Notes: generated from the sequence alone by a model not told the origin. Shown: positions 24,711-33,616, counted from the stretch's first letter. The stretch is 64,000 nt of DNA from Rubrobacter xylanophilus DSM 9941 (GCF_000014185.1 NC_008148.1:868001-932000), one strand, 5' to 3'. Numbers and translations: made by a program.

Positions 24711-26729
24711 TCAGTCGCCCGCGGGCGAGGTGCCCTCCATCGGCGTCGCCGTGGTCTCCTCCTGCCGCAGGGAGGCGATGTGCTGCTCGTACATCGCCCG
24801 CACGTAGGCCTCCCAGAAGAGCAGCTCGTTGCGGAGGCGGTCTATCCGCTCCTCCCTCTGCCGCCCGATGATGTTGTCCTTCTCCAGCGGGTCCTCCGAG
24901 AGGTCGAAGTACTCCTCCTCGCGGTGCCCGAAGTGGTAGATGTACTTCTCGTCGCCGTCGATCAGGGCCAGGCACCGGTTCTCGACCCAGCAGCTCACCT
25001 TCAGGGGCCGCGGCTCGAGCGGGTCCAGCAGCGAGCGGCCCCGGTACTCGCCGCCCTCTATCCTGTAGCCCAGCAAGTCGACCACCGTCGGCAGCACCGA
25101 GAGGTTCTGCACCGGCGTCTCCACCACCCTGCCGCCCTCGAAGCGCCGCGGGTCGTGGAAGAGGAGGGGGATCTTGATCCCCTCGTTGTAGATGGTGTTG
25201 TCGTGCTGGTAGAGGCCGTGCTCCCCGAAGCCCTCCCCGTGGTCGGCCATCACCACGAAGACCGTCTCGTCGTAGAGCCCGAGCTCCTTGTACTGCTCGA
25301 AGAGCTTCTTTAGAAAGGCGTCCTGGTAGTGGACCGTGTTCTGGTACCTGTTCACCAGCTCCTTGTCGGAGAACTCCTTGGTCTCGAAGTCCGGCGGCAC
25401 GTTGTAGTCGTGGTGGCTGGTGACCGTGAGGTAGGTGGCCATGAACGGGCCGTCCCGGTGCTCCTCCAGCCAGCGGCGGCTGGGCTCGAGCATGATGTCG
25501 TCCTCGTACCCGAAGTAGTTCACCCGATGGTGGCCCTCGGTGTCCATGCTCTCCAGCGGGTAGAACTCCTCGTAGCCGAAGTTCGCGACCAGCGCCCGCC
25601 GCCGCTCGAAGTTCTCCGTGGCCGACTGGAAGAAGACGGTGCTGTAGCCCTGCTCCTCGAGCAGCTCCGGCAGGCAGCGGGCCGGGATGGCGTCCGGCTC
25701 GGACTCCGTCATCTTCGTGTCCAGCGGCGGCTCGACCCCGCAGTGGGCCGCGACCATGGACTTGGAGGTGTGGGGGACGACCGCGTAGGCGTTCTCGGCC
25801 ATCAGGCTGTCCTCCGCCAGCTCGTCCAGAAAGGGGGTGGTCTCCAGCTCGGGGTTGTACGGGGTGGCCGAGCGCGCCCGGACGGACTCCAAAAACACCA
25901 GCACCACGTTGCGCTTCTCCGCGCGCGGGGTGGGCACGAGGCGGGTGTCGGTGGGCAGGTCCTCCACCGAGACGCTGGAGACCACCTGCGGCTCCTCTAT
26001 GCGCGCGGTGGCCACCTCGTTGAGCACCATGTTGACGATGGCGTCTCGGGCGAAGTAGTTGCCCACCCCCGTCGCGCTCGGTAGGGCGGAGAGCAGCACG
26101 AAAGCACCCGCGGCGAGGCAGGTCGCGAGCGCGGGCCTCCAGGCGCCCCGGGGCCGGGAGGGGCCCTCCGCCCACACCGGGACGTGCCAGTCCCCGCTCG
26201 CGAGCCGGACCGCCACGGCGGGGCCCGCGATGCCGTAGAAGAGCACGGCCGAGAGGAGCCCCCAGTGCAGCCCGGTCATCTCGGAGGCTATGACCCCCCT
26301 TATCTCCTCGAAGGAGGTGAGGGTGAGCACGATGAGGCTGTAGTCCAGCGTGGAGCCGGTGGTCTTGTAGTAGAAGTGGGCCGCGGTGGTGAGCACCGGC
26401 AACAGAAGGCACGCGAGGTGGAAGGCCGCGAGCAGCGCCGCCCGCCCGAACCTCCCGCGCACCGCGACGAAGAGCCCTATCCAGAGCGCCGCGTAGCCCA
26501 GGTTGAAGAACACGTCCGAGCGCAGCTGGTCCGCAAAGCCCAGAGGACCCGGGACGTTGAGCTGGGTGGCTATCCGCACCACCTTGAGCGCCACGTTGTA
26601 CACAAGGAGCGGCACGAGGAGGCTCAAAAGGTAGACCCAGTCCTCGTATGCCAGAAGCCCCCTCAGGCGAGAGGCCATCCTCCTGCCGGCGCTCGGTATC
26701 ATGGGGACGAAGTTTAACAAAATTTTCAT
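24711..26729 (-). CDS. Membrane sulfatase-family protein (lipoteichoic acid synthase-like)
   Basis: This 672-residue protein has about five N-terminal helices (residues 30-235) followed by an extracellular alkaline-phosphatase-fold domain. NVVLVFLESVRARSATPYNPE opens the domain. HTSKSMVAAHCG holds the likely nucleophile Thr, and VVMADHGEGFGEHG the metal-binding Asp/His. TSHHDYNVPP and IPLLFHDPRR are typical of LtaS/phosphoethanolamine transferase relatives. It probably transfers a phosphoglycerol- or phosphoethanolamine-type group at the cell surface. It is a single gene divergent from the TPR gene. Substrate unknown. Confidence 0.8.
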   Translation of the reverse strand: MKILLNFVPMIPSAGRRMASRLRGLLAYEDWVYLLSLLVPLLVYNVALKVVRIATQLNVPGPLGFADQLRSDVFFNLGYAALWIGLFVAVRGRFGRAALLAAFHLACLLLPVLTTAAHFYYKTTGSTLDYSLIVLTLTSFEEIRGVIASEMTGLHWGLLSAVLFYGIAGPAVAVRLASGDWHVPVWAEGPSRPRGAWRPALATCLAAGAFVLLSALPSATGVGNYFARDAIVNMVLNEVATARIEEPQVVSSVSVEDLPTDTRLVPTPRAEKRNVVLVFLESVRARSATPYNPELETTPFLDELAEDSLMAENAYAVVPHTSKSMVAAHCGVEPPLDTKMTESEPDAIPARCLPELLEEQGYSTVFFQSATENFERRRALVANFGYEEFYPLESMDTEGHHRVNYFGYEDDIMLEPSRRWLEEHRDGPFMATYLTVTSHHDYNVPPDFETKEFSDKELVNRYQNTVHYQDAFLKKLFEQYKELGLYDETVFVVMADHGEGFGEHGLYQHDNTIYNEGIKIPLLFHDPRRFEGGRVVETPVQNLSVLPTVVDLLGYRIEGGEYRGRSLLDPLEPRPLKVSCWVENRCLALIDGDEKYIYHFGHREEEYFDLSEDPLEKDNIIGRQREERIDRLRNELLFWEAYVRAMYEQHIASLRQEETTATPMEGTSPAGD

Positions 26730-26805
26730 ATAGCCCGGATGCTTCTTAATCTATCATCGGTCGCAAAGACCCTGCTGTCCGAGAGCGCGTGGAGGTATAC
26801 CTGGC

Positions 26806-27339
26806 GTGGAGCCCCGGAGGGAGGCTGCGGAGTTTCTGGCGGGCCTTGCGCCGCGGGAGCGGGCGCTCTTCTCGAGGCTCTCGGGCGTGGCCCTCCCGGC
26901 GGCCCCCGCCGGGATAGAGCGCGCGCTCGCCGGGGCGCCCGCCGGGGCGGTTGCCCTGCTCGCGACCGCCGCGGCGCGGGCCGCCGGGGAGGAGCCGGGC
27001 CTCGCCCGCAGGCTCGGCGAGGCCGCCCTGAGGCTCGCCCGGGACCGGGGGGAGCGCCAGCTCGCGCACGTCTGCCTCGCCCAGGTGCACTTCGCGCGGC
27101 GCCGCAACCCGGAGGAGCTCGCGGCCTTCGAGCGCCACTGCCGCAGGGCCATAGAGCTCGGGCACGCCGGAACCTTCTGCTACGAGCGGCTCGCCGCGCT
27201 CTACGAGTACCAGGGGCGCTACGGGGAGGCCCTGCGGGTTTGCGAGCGGGCCGTCGAGGCGCTCGCGGGGGATGCGCTCTCTGCGCGGCGCTTCCGGAGC
27301 AGGGCCGAGCGCCTGCGCAGAAAAGCCTCCGGAGGATGA
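26806..27339 (+). CDS. TPR-like helical protein of unknown function
   Basis: This 177-residue, Ala/Arg/Leu-rich, soluble protein starts at GTG with GGAGGT 9 nt before it. The second half contains tetratricopeptide-like helices (HVCLAQVHFARRRNPEELAAF, then FCYERLAALYEYQGRYGEALRV with the TPR pattern A-x-x-Y-x-x-x-G-x-Y-x-x-A). It ends in a basic tail. It may be a protein-interaction module. It lies upstream of acs with a 106-nt gap containing a separate promoter. No more precise function can be given. Confidence 0.6.
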   Translation: MEPRREAAEFLAGLAPRERALFSRLSGVALPAAPAGIERALAGAPAGAVALLATAAARAAGEEPGLARRLGEAALRLARDRGERQLAHVCLAQVHFARRRNPEELAAFERHCRRAIELGHAGTFCYERLAALYEYQGRYGEALRVCERAVEALAGDALSARRFRSRAERLRRKASGG

Positions 27340-27370
27340 TTAATCGCTGGCGAAAAGGGTAATGTGTATC

Positions 27371-27376
27371 TAGAAT
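27371..27376 (+). promoter_or_regulatory. -10 box (TAGAAT) for acs
   Basis: TAGAAT lies 69 nt before the acs ATG. The -35 region has no convincing TTGACA-like hexamer, so control by an activator is possible but not shown. Confidence 0.4.
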
Positions 27377-27445
27377 CGGTTGTGCAGGGGAGCGGGGCAG
27401 AGCCTCTCCCTGCGGAGCGCTGCACAGCGTAGCAAGGAGGAGTCT

Positions 27446-29380
27446 ATGACCGAAGAGAAGGCGTCCGTCCGCACCTACGATCCGCCGGAAGAGTTCGCCT
27501 CTCGGGCCAACGTCAGGGACCCCGGCGTCTACGAGGAGGCCGCCCGGGACTACGAGGGCTTCTGGGCCGAGCGCGCCCGCAAGCTGCACTGGTTCAGGGA
27601 GTGGGACGAGGTGCTGCGGTGGGACCCGCCCGAGGCCCAGTGGTTCGTCGGGGGCAAGATAAACGCCTCCTACAACTGTTTGGACTACCAGGTCCAGCAG
27701 GGCCGCGGGGACAAGCGGGCCATCATTTGGGAGGGCGATGAGCCGGGAGAGAACCGCACCCTCACCTACTCCGAGCTCAAGGCGGAGGTGGAGAAGTTCG
27801 CCAACGTCCTCAAGGGCCTCGGCGTCCGCAAGGGGGATGCCGTCTCCATCTATTTGCCCATGATCCCGGAGCTGCCCATCGCCATGCTCGCCTGCGCCCG
27901 CATCGGGGCGCCCCACTCGGTGGTCTTCGGGGCCTTCAGCGCCCAGAGCCTCAGGGACAGGATCAACGACTGCGAGGCCAAGGTGCTGGTGACCGCGGAC
28001 TCCGGGCCGCGCGGCGGCAAGCGGACGCCGCTGAAGGCCAACGCCGACGAGGCCCTCGAGGACACCCCCTCCATCGAGAAGGTGGTGGTGGTCCGACGCA
28101 CCGGCGACGAGGTGAACATGGTCGAGGGCCGCGACCTTTGGTGGCACGAGCTCATGCGCGAGGCCGAGCCCGAGTGCCCGGCCGAGGAGATGGACTCCGA
28201 GGACATCCTCTACATCCTCTACTCCTCGGGTTCGACCGGTAAGCCCAAGGGCATCGTGCACACCACCGGCGGCTACCTGACCCACGTCAACACCACCACC
28301 GACTGGGTCTTCGACCTCAAGGAGGACGACGTCTACTGGTGCACGGCGGACATCGGGTGGGTCACCGGGCACTCCTACATCGTCTACGGCCCGCTCTCCA
28401 ACGGCGCCACGGCCCTGATGTTCGAGGGCACGCCCTCCTACCCGGCCAACGACCGCTGGTGGGACATCATCGAGCGGCACGGGGTCACCATCCTGTACAC
28501 GGCCCCGACGGCGATCCGGGCCTTCATGAAGCAGGGCCCCGGGCCCATCGAGAAGCACGACCTCTCCAGCCTGCGGCTGCTCGGGAGCGTGGGCGAGCCC
28601 ATAAACCCGCGGGCCTGGGAGTGGTACCACGAGCACGTCGGCGGCGGGCGTTGCCCGGTGGTCGACACCTGGTGGCAGACGGAGACGGGGGGCATCATGA
28701 TCTCCCCGCTGCCCGGGATCACGCGCACCAAGCCCGGCAGCGCCACCTTCCCGCTGCCCGGCATCTTCGCGGGCATCTACGACGAGGAGGGCAACGAGAT
28801 AGAGGGCCCCGGCGTGGGCAACCTGGTCATCAAGCGGCCCTGGCCGGGGATGCTGCGCACCCTCTACAAGGACCCCGAGCGCTTCCGGGAGACCTACTGG
28901 CAGAAGTACGGCGACGTGTACTTCTCCGGCGACGGGGCCCGGCGCGACGAGGACGGCTACTTCTGGGTGACGGGCCGGGTCGACGACGTGATAAACGTCA
29001 GCGGGCACCGGATCTCCACGGCCGAGGTGGAGAGCGCGCTGGTCGCCCACCCGGCGGTCGCCGAGGCGGCGGTGATCGGCCGCTACGACGAGGACACGGG
29101 GCAGGCCATCGTGGCCTACGTGATCCTCGAGGGCGGCCGCGAGGGCAACGACGAGCTGGCCCAGGAGCTCCGGCAGCAGGTGAGGAAGGTCATCGGGGCC
29201 CACGCGAGGCCGCAGGAGATCATCTTCACCCCCGACCTGCCGAAGACGCGCAGCGGCAAGATCATGCGCCGCATCCTGCGCAGCCTCTCGGAGGGCCGGG
29301 ACGACCTGGGCGACACGACCACGCTGGCCGACCCGGGCGTGGTGGAGAGCCTGAAGGAGCAGGTCGCGGCGAGCCGGTAG
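27446..29380 (+). CDS. acs: Acetyl-CoA synthetase
   Basis: This 644-residue enzyme activates acetate with ATP and CoA. Adenylation motifs are intact: [40 protein letters not shown], and [37 protein letters not shown] holds the catalytic lysine that is acetylated in other bacteria. The N-terminus [16 protein letters not shown] and length match AMP-forming Acs. The start was chosen at the ATG with AAGGAGG 5 nt upstream; the frame opens earlier without a ribosome site. A long perfect hairpin follows the gene. Confidence 0.95.
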   Translation: MTEEKASVRTYDPPEEFASRANVRDPGVYEEAARDYEGFWAERARKLHWFREWDEVLRWDPPEAQWFVGGKINASYNCLDYQVQQGRGDKRAIIWEGDEPGENRTLTYSELKAEVEKFANVLKGLGVRKGDAVSIYLPMIPELPIAMLACARIGAPHSVVFGAFSAQSLRDRINDCEAKVLVTADSGPRGGKRTPLKANADEALEDTPSIEKVVVVRRTGDEVNMVEGRDLWWHELMREAEPECPAEEMDSEDILYILYSSGSTGKPKGIVHTTGGYLTHVNTTTDWVFDLKEDDVYWCTADIGWVTGHSYIVYGPLSNGATALMFEGTPSYPANDRWWDIIERHGVTILYTAPTAIRAFMKQGPGPIEKHDLSSLRLLGSVGEPINPRAWEWYHEHVGGGRCPVVDTWWQTETGGIMISPLPGITRTKPGSATFPLPGIFAGIYDEEGNEIEGPGVGNLVIKRPWPGMLRTLYKDPERFRETYWQKYGDVYFSGDGARRDEDGYFWVTGRVDDVINVSGHRISTAEVESALVAHPAVAEAAVIGRYDEDTGQAIVAYVILEGGREGNDELAQELRQQVRKVIGAHARPQEIIFTPDLPKTRSGKIMRRILRSLSEGRDDLGDTTTLADPGVVESLKEQVAASR

Positions 29381-29410
29381 CAGCCGCCAGGAGCGGCGGC
29401 TCATCTGGAA

Positions 29411-29439
29411 GGGGGCGGGAGGGAGACCCTCCCGCCCCC
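29411..29439. terminator. 13-bp GC hairpin between acs and the LysM gene
   Basis: GGGGGCGGGAGGG pairs perfectly with CCCTCCCGCCCCC around AGA. There is no T run, but its position between two converging genes fits a bidirectional terminator. A smaller hairpin (AGCCGCC/GGCGGCT, 29382-29401) precedes it. Confidence 0.65.
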
Positions 29440-29444
29440 CCTCT

Positions 29445-29726
29445 CTAGCCTTCCGGGAGGCTCAGGACTTCTCCGGGCCGGATCCCGTAGCCCGGCAGCC
29501 CGTTCTGGCGCCGGATCTCCTCGATCACCGCGCGGGGGTCGGCGTGCGGCGGGTAGCGCTCCGTGGCTATGGACCACAGGGTGTCCCCGGGCCTCACCGT
29601 GTAGCGCTCCGTCTCGGGCTCCGCCCGCGCGTTCGCCGCGAGGCCCAGGGCGCAGGCCACCACGGCGAGCAGGGCCACGAGCCTCCTTCTGCGGTAGCGG
29701 CGCTCGACCCTCTTCCTCTCGCTCAC
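29445..29726 (-). CDS. Small LysM-domain protein with N-terminal membrane anchor
   Basis: The 93-residue product has a basic N-terminus (ERKRVERRYRRRR), one hydrophobic helix (LVALLAVVACALGLAANARA, anchor or signal peptide), and a LysM domain (YTVRPGDTLWSIATERYPP, GIRPGEVLSLP) that binds peptidoglycan. It resembles the small LysM proteins next to lexA in actinobacteria, though no lexA is here. The start is GTG 29726; it has no Shine-Dalgarno but lies 6 nt after a TATCCT box, the pattern of a leaderless mRNA. The frame runs further upstream but into the divergent promoter. Confidence 0.8.
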   Translation of the reverse strand: MSERKRVERRYRRRRLVALLAVVACALGLAANARAEPETERYTVRPGDTLWSIATERYPPHADPRAVIEEIRRQNGLPGYGIRPGEVLSLPEG

Positions 29727-29732
29727 CCCGGA

Positions 29733-29738
29733 AGGATA
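29733..29738 (-). promoter_or_regulatory. -10 box (TATCCT) 6 nt before the LysM GTG
   Basis: TATCCT, then TCCGGG, then GTG. A start site seven bases after the box would fall on the GTG. Pattern seen directly; leaderless use is inferred. Confidence 0.4.
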
Positions 29739-29784
29739 CGCGGGCTCGCCCCGCTTCCCAACGGGCGTTTTCCTCCCCGCCGGG

Positions 29785-29813
29785 GGAAACCTTCCGGCGC
29801 GAACCGGCGTATA
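29785..29813 (+). promoter_or_regulatory. Predicted ECF-sigma promoter of the YugP gene
   Basis: GGAAAC, 17 nt, CGTATA. The same arrangement (GGAAAC-N16-CGTATA) precedes the ECF sigma operon 6 kb away, including a shared CCTT-CC stretch after GGAAAC. GGAAC/CGT-type boxes are the usual ECF pattern. Predicted to be read by that sigma factor. Confidence 0.6.
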
Positions 29814-29864
29814 TATACGTGTAGTAAAATTCGGTGTAGTGTCCGGGCTTTGCAGGAGGAAGAA

Positions 29865-30536
29865 GTGGGATTCGGCGGTTACCTGCTGGTAATGATAATC
29901 GGGGCGCTCATCTCCGGAGCGGCGGCGCTGTGGGTCAGAAGCTCCTACGCCGCATGGTCCAAGCGCCCGAGCTCGAGCGGGCTCACCGGAGCCGAGGTTG
30001 CCCGCATGATCCTCGAGCGCAACGGGCTTGGCCACGTGAGGGTGGAGCCCGTGCCCGGCACCCTCACCGACCACTACGATCCCAGGGCCAAGGCGGTGAG
30101 GCTCTCTGAGGGCAACTTCAGGGGCAGCTCCATTGCTGCGGTGAGCGTTGCCGCGCACGAGTGCGGGCACGCCCTGCAGGACGCTGGGGGCTACCTGCCC
30201 ATGCGGCTTAGGGCCGGGATCTTTCCTGTGGTGATGTTCAGCAGCCAGGTGTGGCCGATGGCGTTTGTGCTGGGGGTCATAGGGCTAGGGCAGTTCTGGA
30301 TACAGCTTGCTGTGGTTCTGTTTTTGGCGGTGCTGGCCTTCCATGTGGTGACGTTGCCTGTGGAGATAGACGCCTCGAGGCGGGCCTATGGGATCCTTGG
30401 TCGCTATGGGGTGATCTCCTCTGGAGAGGCTGGAGGGAGCAGGCGGGTGCTCACTGCTGCGGCCTTCACCTACATAGCCGCTGCCCTCACCGCCGTGCTG
30501 ATGTTCCTGTACCTGCTGATGGCCAGCCGCGAGTAG
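29865..30536 (+). CDS. YugP-family membrane zinc metallopeptidase
   Basis: The 223-residue product starts at GTG with AGGAGGAAG just upstream. One N-terminal helix (YLLVMIIGALISGAAALWV), then a soluble stretch with RMILERNGLGHVRVEPVPG, then the zinc motif VAAHECGHALQD (HExxH), then three more helices. VTLPVEIDASRRAYGIL is the conserved YugP segment. Probably an inner-membrane protease in envelope quality control. A predicted ECF promoter supports a stress role. Codon third positions become richer in T and G in the second half than in neighbouring genes. Confidence 0.85.
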   Translation: MGFGGYLLVMIIGALISGAAALWVRSSYAAWSKRPSSSGLTGAEVARMILERNGLGHVRVEPVPGTLTDHYDPRAKAVRLSEGNFRGSSIAAVSVAAHECGHALQDAGGYLPMRLRAGIFPVVMFSSQVWPMAFVLGVIGLGQFWIQLAVVLFLAVLAFHVVTLPVEIDASRRAYGILGRYGVISSGEAGGSRRVLTAAAFTYIAAALTAVLMFLYLLMASRE

Positions 30537-30567
30537 CGAGAGCCCCCGAAGCACGGGGGAAGACAGA

Positions 30568-30592
30568 AGGGGCGGGCGCATCGCCCGCCCCT
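30568..30592 (+). terminator. 11-bp GC hairpin after the YugP gene
   Basis: AGGGGCGGGCG and CGCCCGCCCCT flank a CAT loop. No T run follows. The next gene has its own -10 box 38 nt later, so a terminator role is likely. Confidence 0.55.
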
Positions 30593-30645
30593 CTCGCTTG
30601 CCGCGCGGGCGGGCCGGGCGCGAGGGTTGTAGAATTACCGGGCGT

Positions 30646-31269
30646 ATGGAAGAGGTTCCTCGCATAAGCCGCAGGAGGAGGAGGCTCAGGTCCCTCGACG
30701 AGCCGCATCCCTGGGAGCCGCGACACATGAAGCTCGCCGGGGTCAGGCTCGCCGAGACCGTGGGCGGAGACCCCGCCGGCCGGCGCAACGTCACCCTGGG
30801 GGTGGTCCAGCACCTGTGGCGCTCCCCGGTGCCCTTCGTCGGCTTCTACCCGCCCGAGGGCGTGAGGGTGACCGAGCGGCGGTTCTACAGCCCCGCCCCC
30901 CCGAGGCTCATAGACGACACCGAGTACCTGGCCGGGGTGGAGGCCCACAAAAAGGCCTTCGCCCGGGATCTGGCCGACGGCATGATCCCCTCGGGGGCCC
31001 TGCCGGGGTACTTCCAGATCCCCACCGACGAGGGTTGGCATATGGTCCTGGATCTCGTGGAGAAGCGGCTGCGGATGGACGACCCGTGGGGCGTCTCCAC
31101 CGAGCGCGAGCTCGCCGGCGACCTCGCGCCCTTCGTGTGGTCCTACCGCAACAGCGGCTTCTGCGTCATCACCGTCTACGACAAGGACATCGAGGCCCTG
31201 CGCGACGACCTGCTCTTCGTGGCCAAGCGCGAGGGCCTCGAGCTGAGGTGGGGAAGGCGGGTGGCCTGA
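30646..31269 (+). CDS. Conserved hypothetical protein
   Basis: A 207-residue soluble protein that I do not recognise. The N-terminus is strongly basic (ISRRRRRLRSLDE), followed by HMKLAGVRLAETVGGDPAGRRN, a Trp/Pro-rich centre (HLWRSPVPFVGFYPPEGVRV), and a C-terminal part rich in charged and aromatic residues (VWSYRNSGFCVITVYDKDIE). No membrane segment or metal motif is evident. TAGAAT lies 10 nt before the ATG and no ribosome site is visible, so the mRNA leader must be very short. The Crp-type gene follows 19 nt after the stop, so they may be cotranscribed. Confidence 0.65.
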   Translation: MEEVPRISRRRRRLRSLDEPHPWEPRHMKLAGVRLAETVGGDPAGRRNVTLGVVQHLWRSPVPFVGFYPPEGVRVTERRFYSPAPPRLIDDTEYLAGVEAHKKAFARDLADGMIPSGALPGYFQIPTDEGWHMVLDLVEKRLRMDDPWGVSTERELAGDLAPFVWSYRNSGFCVITVYDKDIEALRDDLLFVAKREGLELRWGRRVA

Positions 31270-31288
31270 TGGAAGGGGCGCGGGCGGC

Positions 31289-31993
31289 GTGCTGAGGCAC
31301 GATACCGGCGGTTTCGCGGCCTCGAGCCCCCCCGAAGGCTTCGACCTCAAGGACTTCGAGGAGGCCGGGCTGAGGGTCGTCGAGCGCCGCTTCGAGCCCA
31401 AAGACCTCATCTTCGCCCCCGGCGACCCCGACGACCAGCTCTACTTCCTGCTCTCCGGGGTCGTGAGGCTCTACAAGATCTACGGCGACTACAAGGAGGC
31501 CACCACGGCCCTGCTCAAGGACCGCGGCATCTTCGGCAAGCTCAGCCTCGTCGAGGGGCGCTGGCAGGACGTCTTCGCGGAGGCCGTCACCGAGGCCCGG
31601 GTCGCCGCCATCCAGAAGGCCGCCATCGAGCAGGTGATAAAGACCAAGCCTGACTTCGCCCTCAAGCTCTTCTCCTCCCTCTCCGAGCGGCTGCGCCAGT
31701 CCGACGAGGTAATAGAGAGCCTCCTGCACCGAGAGGTCTCCACCCGCCTCGCGACGCTGCTTTTGAACCTGGGCGAGCGCTTCGGCCGCGAGGAGGGCGG
31801 CCGGCTGGTCATCGAGGTCCGGATGACCCACCAGGATCTGGCGAACATGATCGCCTCCACCCGCGAGGCGGTCTCCAAGGTGATGAGCGAGTTCCAGCGC
31901 GAGGGTCTGATCGAGACGCGCAACCGCAGGATAGCCCTCCTGAACAGGGAGGCGCTGGCGGAGCGGGCCGCCGGCCCGACCGGGCTCGTCTAG
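31289..31993 (+). CDS. Crp/Fnr family transcriptional regulator
   Basis: This 234-residue protein has an N-terminal cyclic-nucleotide-type beta roll (FEPKDLIFAPGDPDDQLYFLLSGVVRLYK), a dimer helix, and a C-terminal winged helix-turn-helix (MTHQDLANMIASTREAVSKVMSEFQREGLIE). The beta roll lacks the full GELA-x-x-R-x-A-x-V cAMP-binding signature (here GKLSLVEGRWQDVFAEAV), and no Fnr cysteine cluster is seen, so the effector is unknown. GTG start without a clear ribosome site. Its stop shares CTAG with the converging HD-GYP gene. Confidence 0.85.
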   Translation: MLRHDTGGFAASSPPEGFDLKDFEEAGLRVVERRFEPKDLIFAPGDPDDQLYFLLSGVVRLYKIYGDYKEATTALLKDRGIFGKLSLVEGRWQDVFAEAVTEARVAAIQKAAIEQVIKTKPDFALKLFSSLSERLRQSDEVIESLLHREVSTRLATLLLNLGERFGREEGGRLVIEVRMTHQDLANMIASTREAVSKVMSEFQREGLIETRNRRIALLNREALAERAAGPTGLV

Positions 31994-33351
31994 ACGGCCT
32001 GCTCCCCGGCCGCGCGCGCGCCCGCCGGGAAGGCGAACCGGCCGTCGGAGGCCGCAGCGTAGTTCTCGTCCTCCCTGTCGAGCACCCGCAGCAGCACCTT
32101 CACCACCTCCGGGTCGAGACCCCTGCCGGCCTCCCCGGTGAGGCGGAAGCGGGCCTCCTGAGCCGGAAGCGCGGGGCTGTGCGGCCCGTCGAGGACCATG
32201 TCTGCGTAGAGCCCGGCGGCACCCAGTATCCGGGCCTCGAGCGGCAGCCACTCCCCCCTTATGCGGTCGGGATAACCGGAGCCGTCCATCCGCTCGTGGT
32301 GCCAGCGCACCCACTTCGCGGCCTCCTCGAGGCCCGGGATGCCGGAGATGAGGCGCTCCCCGTGCGCCGGGTGCTGCTCGAGCTGCATCTTGCCGAGCGA
32401 GTTGAGCCTCTCCGGGGGGCTGAGGAGCACCTCGTCGGGGATGCCCGCGAGCCCCACGTCCTGCAGGAGCGCCGCGGTCTTGAGCACCTGGACCTTCTCC
32501 TGCTCCAGCCCGAACTCCCGCGCCACATCCGCCGCGTAGACCGCGGCGGCGGCCGCGTGCCGGTGCGTGTAGCCGTCCCGCAGCCCCACCGTCTCTATGA
32601 GGCGCGCCGCAAAGGCCGCGTTCGCCTCGCGGAGCCCCCGGTTCTCCTCCCGCAGCGCCTCGCTCTCTCGCTGGCGCTCGTGGATCATGTGCAGCGTCAT
32701 CAGCGCGGCGAAAGCCCCGGAGAACAGCACGAGGGCCGTCGCCGGGCCGAAGGCCGAGACCGCATACGCCGCCCCGGCGGCGGTTATGACGGCCGCGATG
32801 TCCGAGGGGACGAGCGGGAGCGCCGAGCCGCGCAGGGTTCGGATGACCGGCGTTCCGTACTTCAGCCTGAGCAGGAGGGAGTTGATGAGGGCGTCCAGGG
32901 AGTAGTACACGGCGCCCGCCGCGAAGATCCCGTACACCGAGCCTGGGCTAAAGCCCCCGGAAAAAAGCACCGGGGCCGCAAGGAGATGCATCGCTCCGCC
33001 GGCGGAAAAAAGTATGGTCGCGTGGGTCGCGAACTCGAAGGCGGTCCTCAGCCGATCCCGGTACAACACCGATGGCAGGGCGACCAGCAGCGCCCACTCG
33101 GGGCCGGCTACTATCAGGGCTGCGAGCACCGCGACGTCGGTGATGTCCACGGTGGCGAGGCCCGAGCCAAAGCTGTATTCGGCCCGACGGGACACCGCGC
33201 ATACGGTGCCGAGCACCACGCCCACCCCCAACGCGAGCCAGCTGTACGACACACCGAATAGATAGACCCAAACTCCGAGCAGAGCTATAGCCAGCCCGGA
33301 CAGGCCGAGTATGTAAAGCCGCGTGGCGTCAAGTCGCGAGGTGCCGGACAT
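31990..33351 (-). CDS. Membrane protein with degenerate HD-GYP domain
   Basis: The 453-residue product has about eight helices (residues 12-220), a short coiled segment (HERQRESEALREENRGLREA), and a C-terminal HD-GYP-like domain. The HD motif reads LLQDVGLAGIP instead of LLHDIGK-x-GIP, so the metal-binding His is Gln297 and the Lys is Leu. The later AD-x-YD motif reads AAGLYAD. HHERMDGSGYP is intact. Cyclic-di-GMP hydrolysis is doubtful; a binding or sensing role is more likely. ATG 33351 has AGGGGA upstream. An earlier in-frame ATG (33411) sits in the -10 box and is rejected. Confidence 0.82.
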   Translation of the reverse strand: MSGTSRLDATRLYILGLSGLAIALLGVWVYLFGVSYSWLALGVGVVLGTVCAVSRRAEYSFGSGLATVDITDVAVLAALIVAGPEWALLVALPSVLYRDRLRTAFEFATHATILFSAGGAMHLLAAPVLFSGGFSPGSVYGIFAAGAVYYSLDALINSLLLRLKYGTPVIRTLRGSALPLVPSDIAAVITAAGAAYAVSAFGPATALVLFSGAFAALMTLHMIHERQRESEALREENRGLREANAAFAARLIETVGLRDGYTHRHAAAAAVYAADVAREFGLEQEKVQVLKTAALLQDVGLAGIPDEVLLSPPERLNSLGKMQLEQHPAHGERLISGIPGLEEAAKWVRWHHERMDGSGYPDRIRGEWLPLEARILGAAGLYADMVLDGPHSPALPAQEARFRLTGEAGRGLDPEVVKVLLRVLDREDENYAAASDGRFAFPAGARAAGEQAV

Positions 33352-33409
33352 CAAACGTCCCCTAACCCTCCCATGTGGGATGTAAAGTAACCATCGTCTC
33401 GACCGGCTC

Positions 33410-33438
33410 ATTCTAGAGCACGGCCGGTGCGCTGTACA
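33410..33438 (-). promoter_or_regulatory. Promoter of the HD-GYP gene
   Basis: On the minus strand TGTACA (-35, 4 of 6), 17 nt, TAGAAT (-10, 5 of 6). RNA would start near 33403 and carry a ~50-nt leader with the AGGGGA site. The promoter lies between the nonapeptide array and the gene. Confidence 0.6.
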
Positions 33439-33466
33439 GAGGGAACGTCCGGCGTTGTGGCCCTCT
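33438..33466. other. Hairpin between nonapeptide array and HD-GYP promoter
   Basis: AGAGGG-AACG pairs with CGTT-(GTGG bulge)-CCCTCT around TCCGG. It follows the last mini-cistron in the minus direction and could end or stabilise its transcript. No T run on that strand. Confidence 0.35.
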
Positions 33467-33498
33467 TTGGCGATTATTCGGTTTTGTTGCCCGCGGGA

Positions 33499-33528
33499 TT
33501 ACCAGGCGTGTATCTTGCCCTCGGCCAC
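33499..33528 (-). CDS. Nonapeptide mini-ORF 1 (MAEGKIHAW)
   Basis: The ORF is GTG-GCC-GAG-GGC-AAG-ATA-CAC-GCC-TGG-TAA. AAAGGAGGTGA, an 11-nt match to the 16S anti-SD, ends 5 nt before the GTG (GGAGG to GTG 8 nt). It is the copy nearest the HD-GYP gene and the only one with Ala2 and an ATA codon. Confidence 0.75.
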   Translation of the reverse strand: MAEGKIHAW

Positions 33529-33586
33529 GAGCTTCACCTCCTTTCCTCTCGGTCGTGCGGTCGCAGGCTTCGACCGTTCCAGATCT

Positions 33587-33616
33587 CTACCAGGCGTGGA
33601 TCTTGCCCTCGGACAC
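33587..33616 (-). CDS. Nonapeptide mini-ORF 2 (MSEGKIHAW)
   Basis: A GTG-started nine-codon ORF ending TGG-TAG. AAGGAGGTGA precedes it with GGAGG 8 nt from the GTG, as in the other copies. It encodes the same peptide as copies 3 and 4 but uses a different stop codon. Confidence 0.75.
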   Translation of the reverse strand: MSEGKIHAW

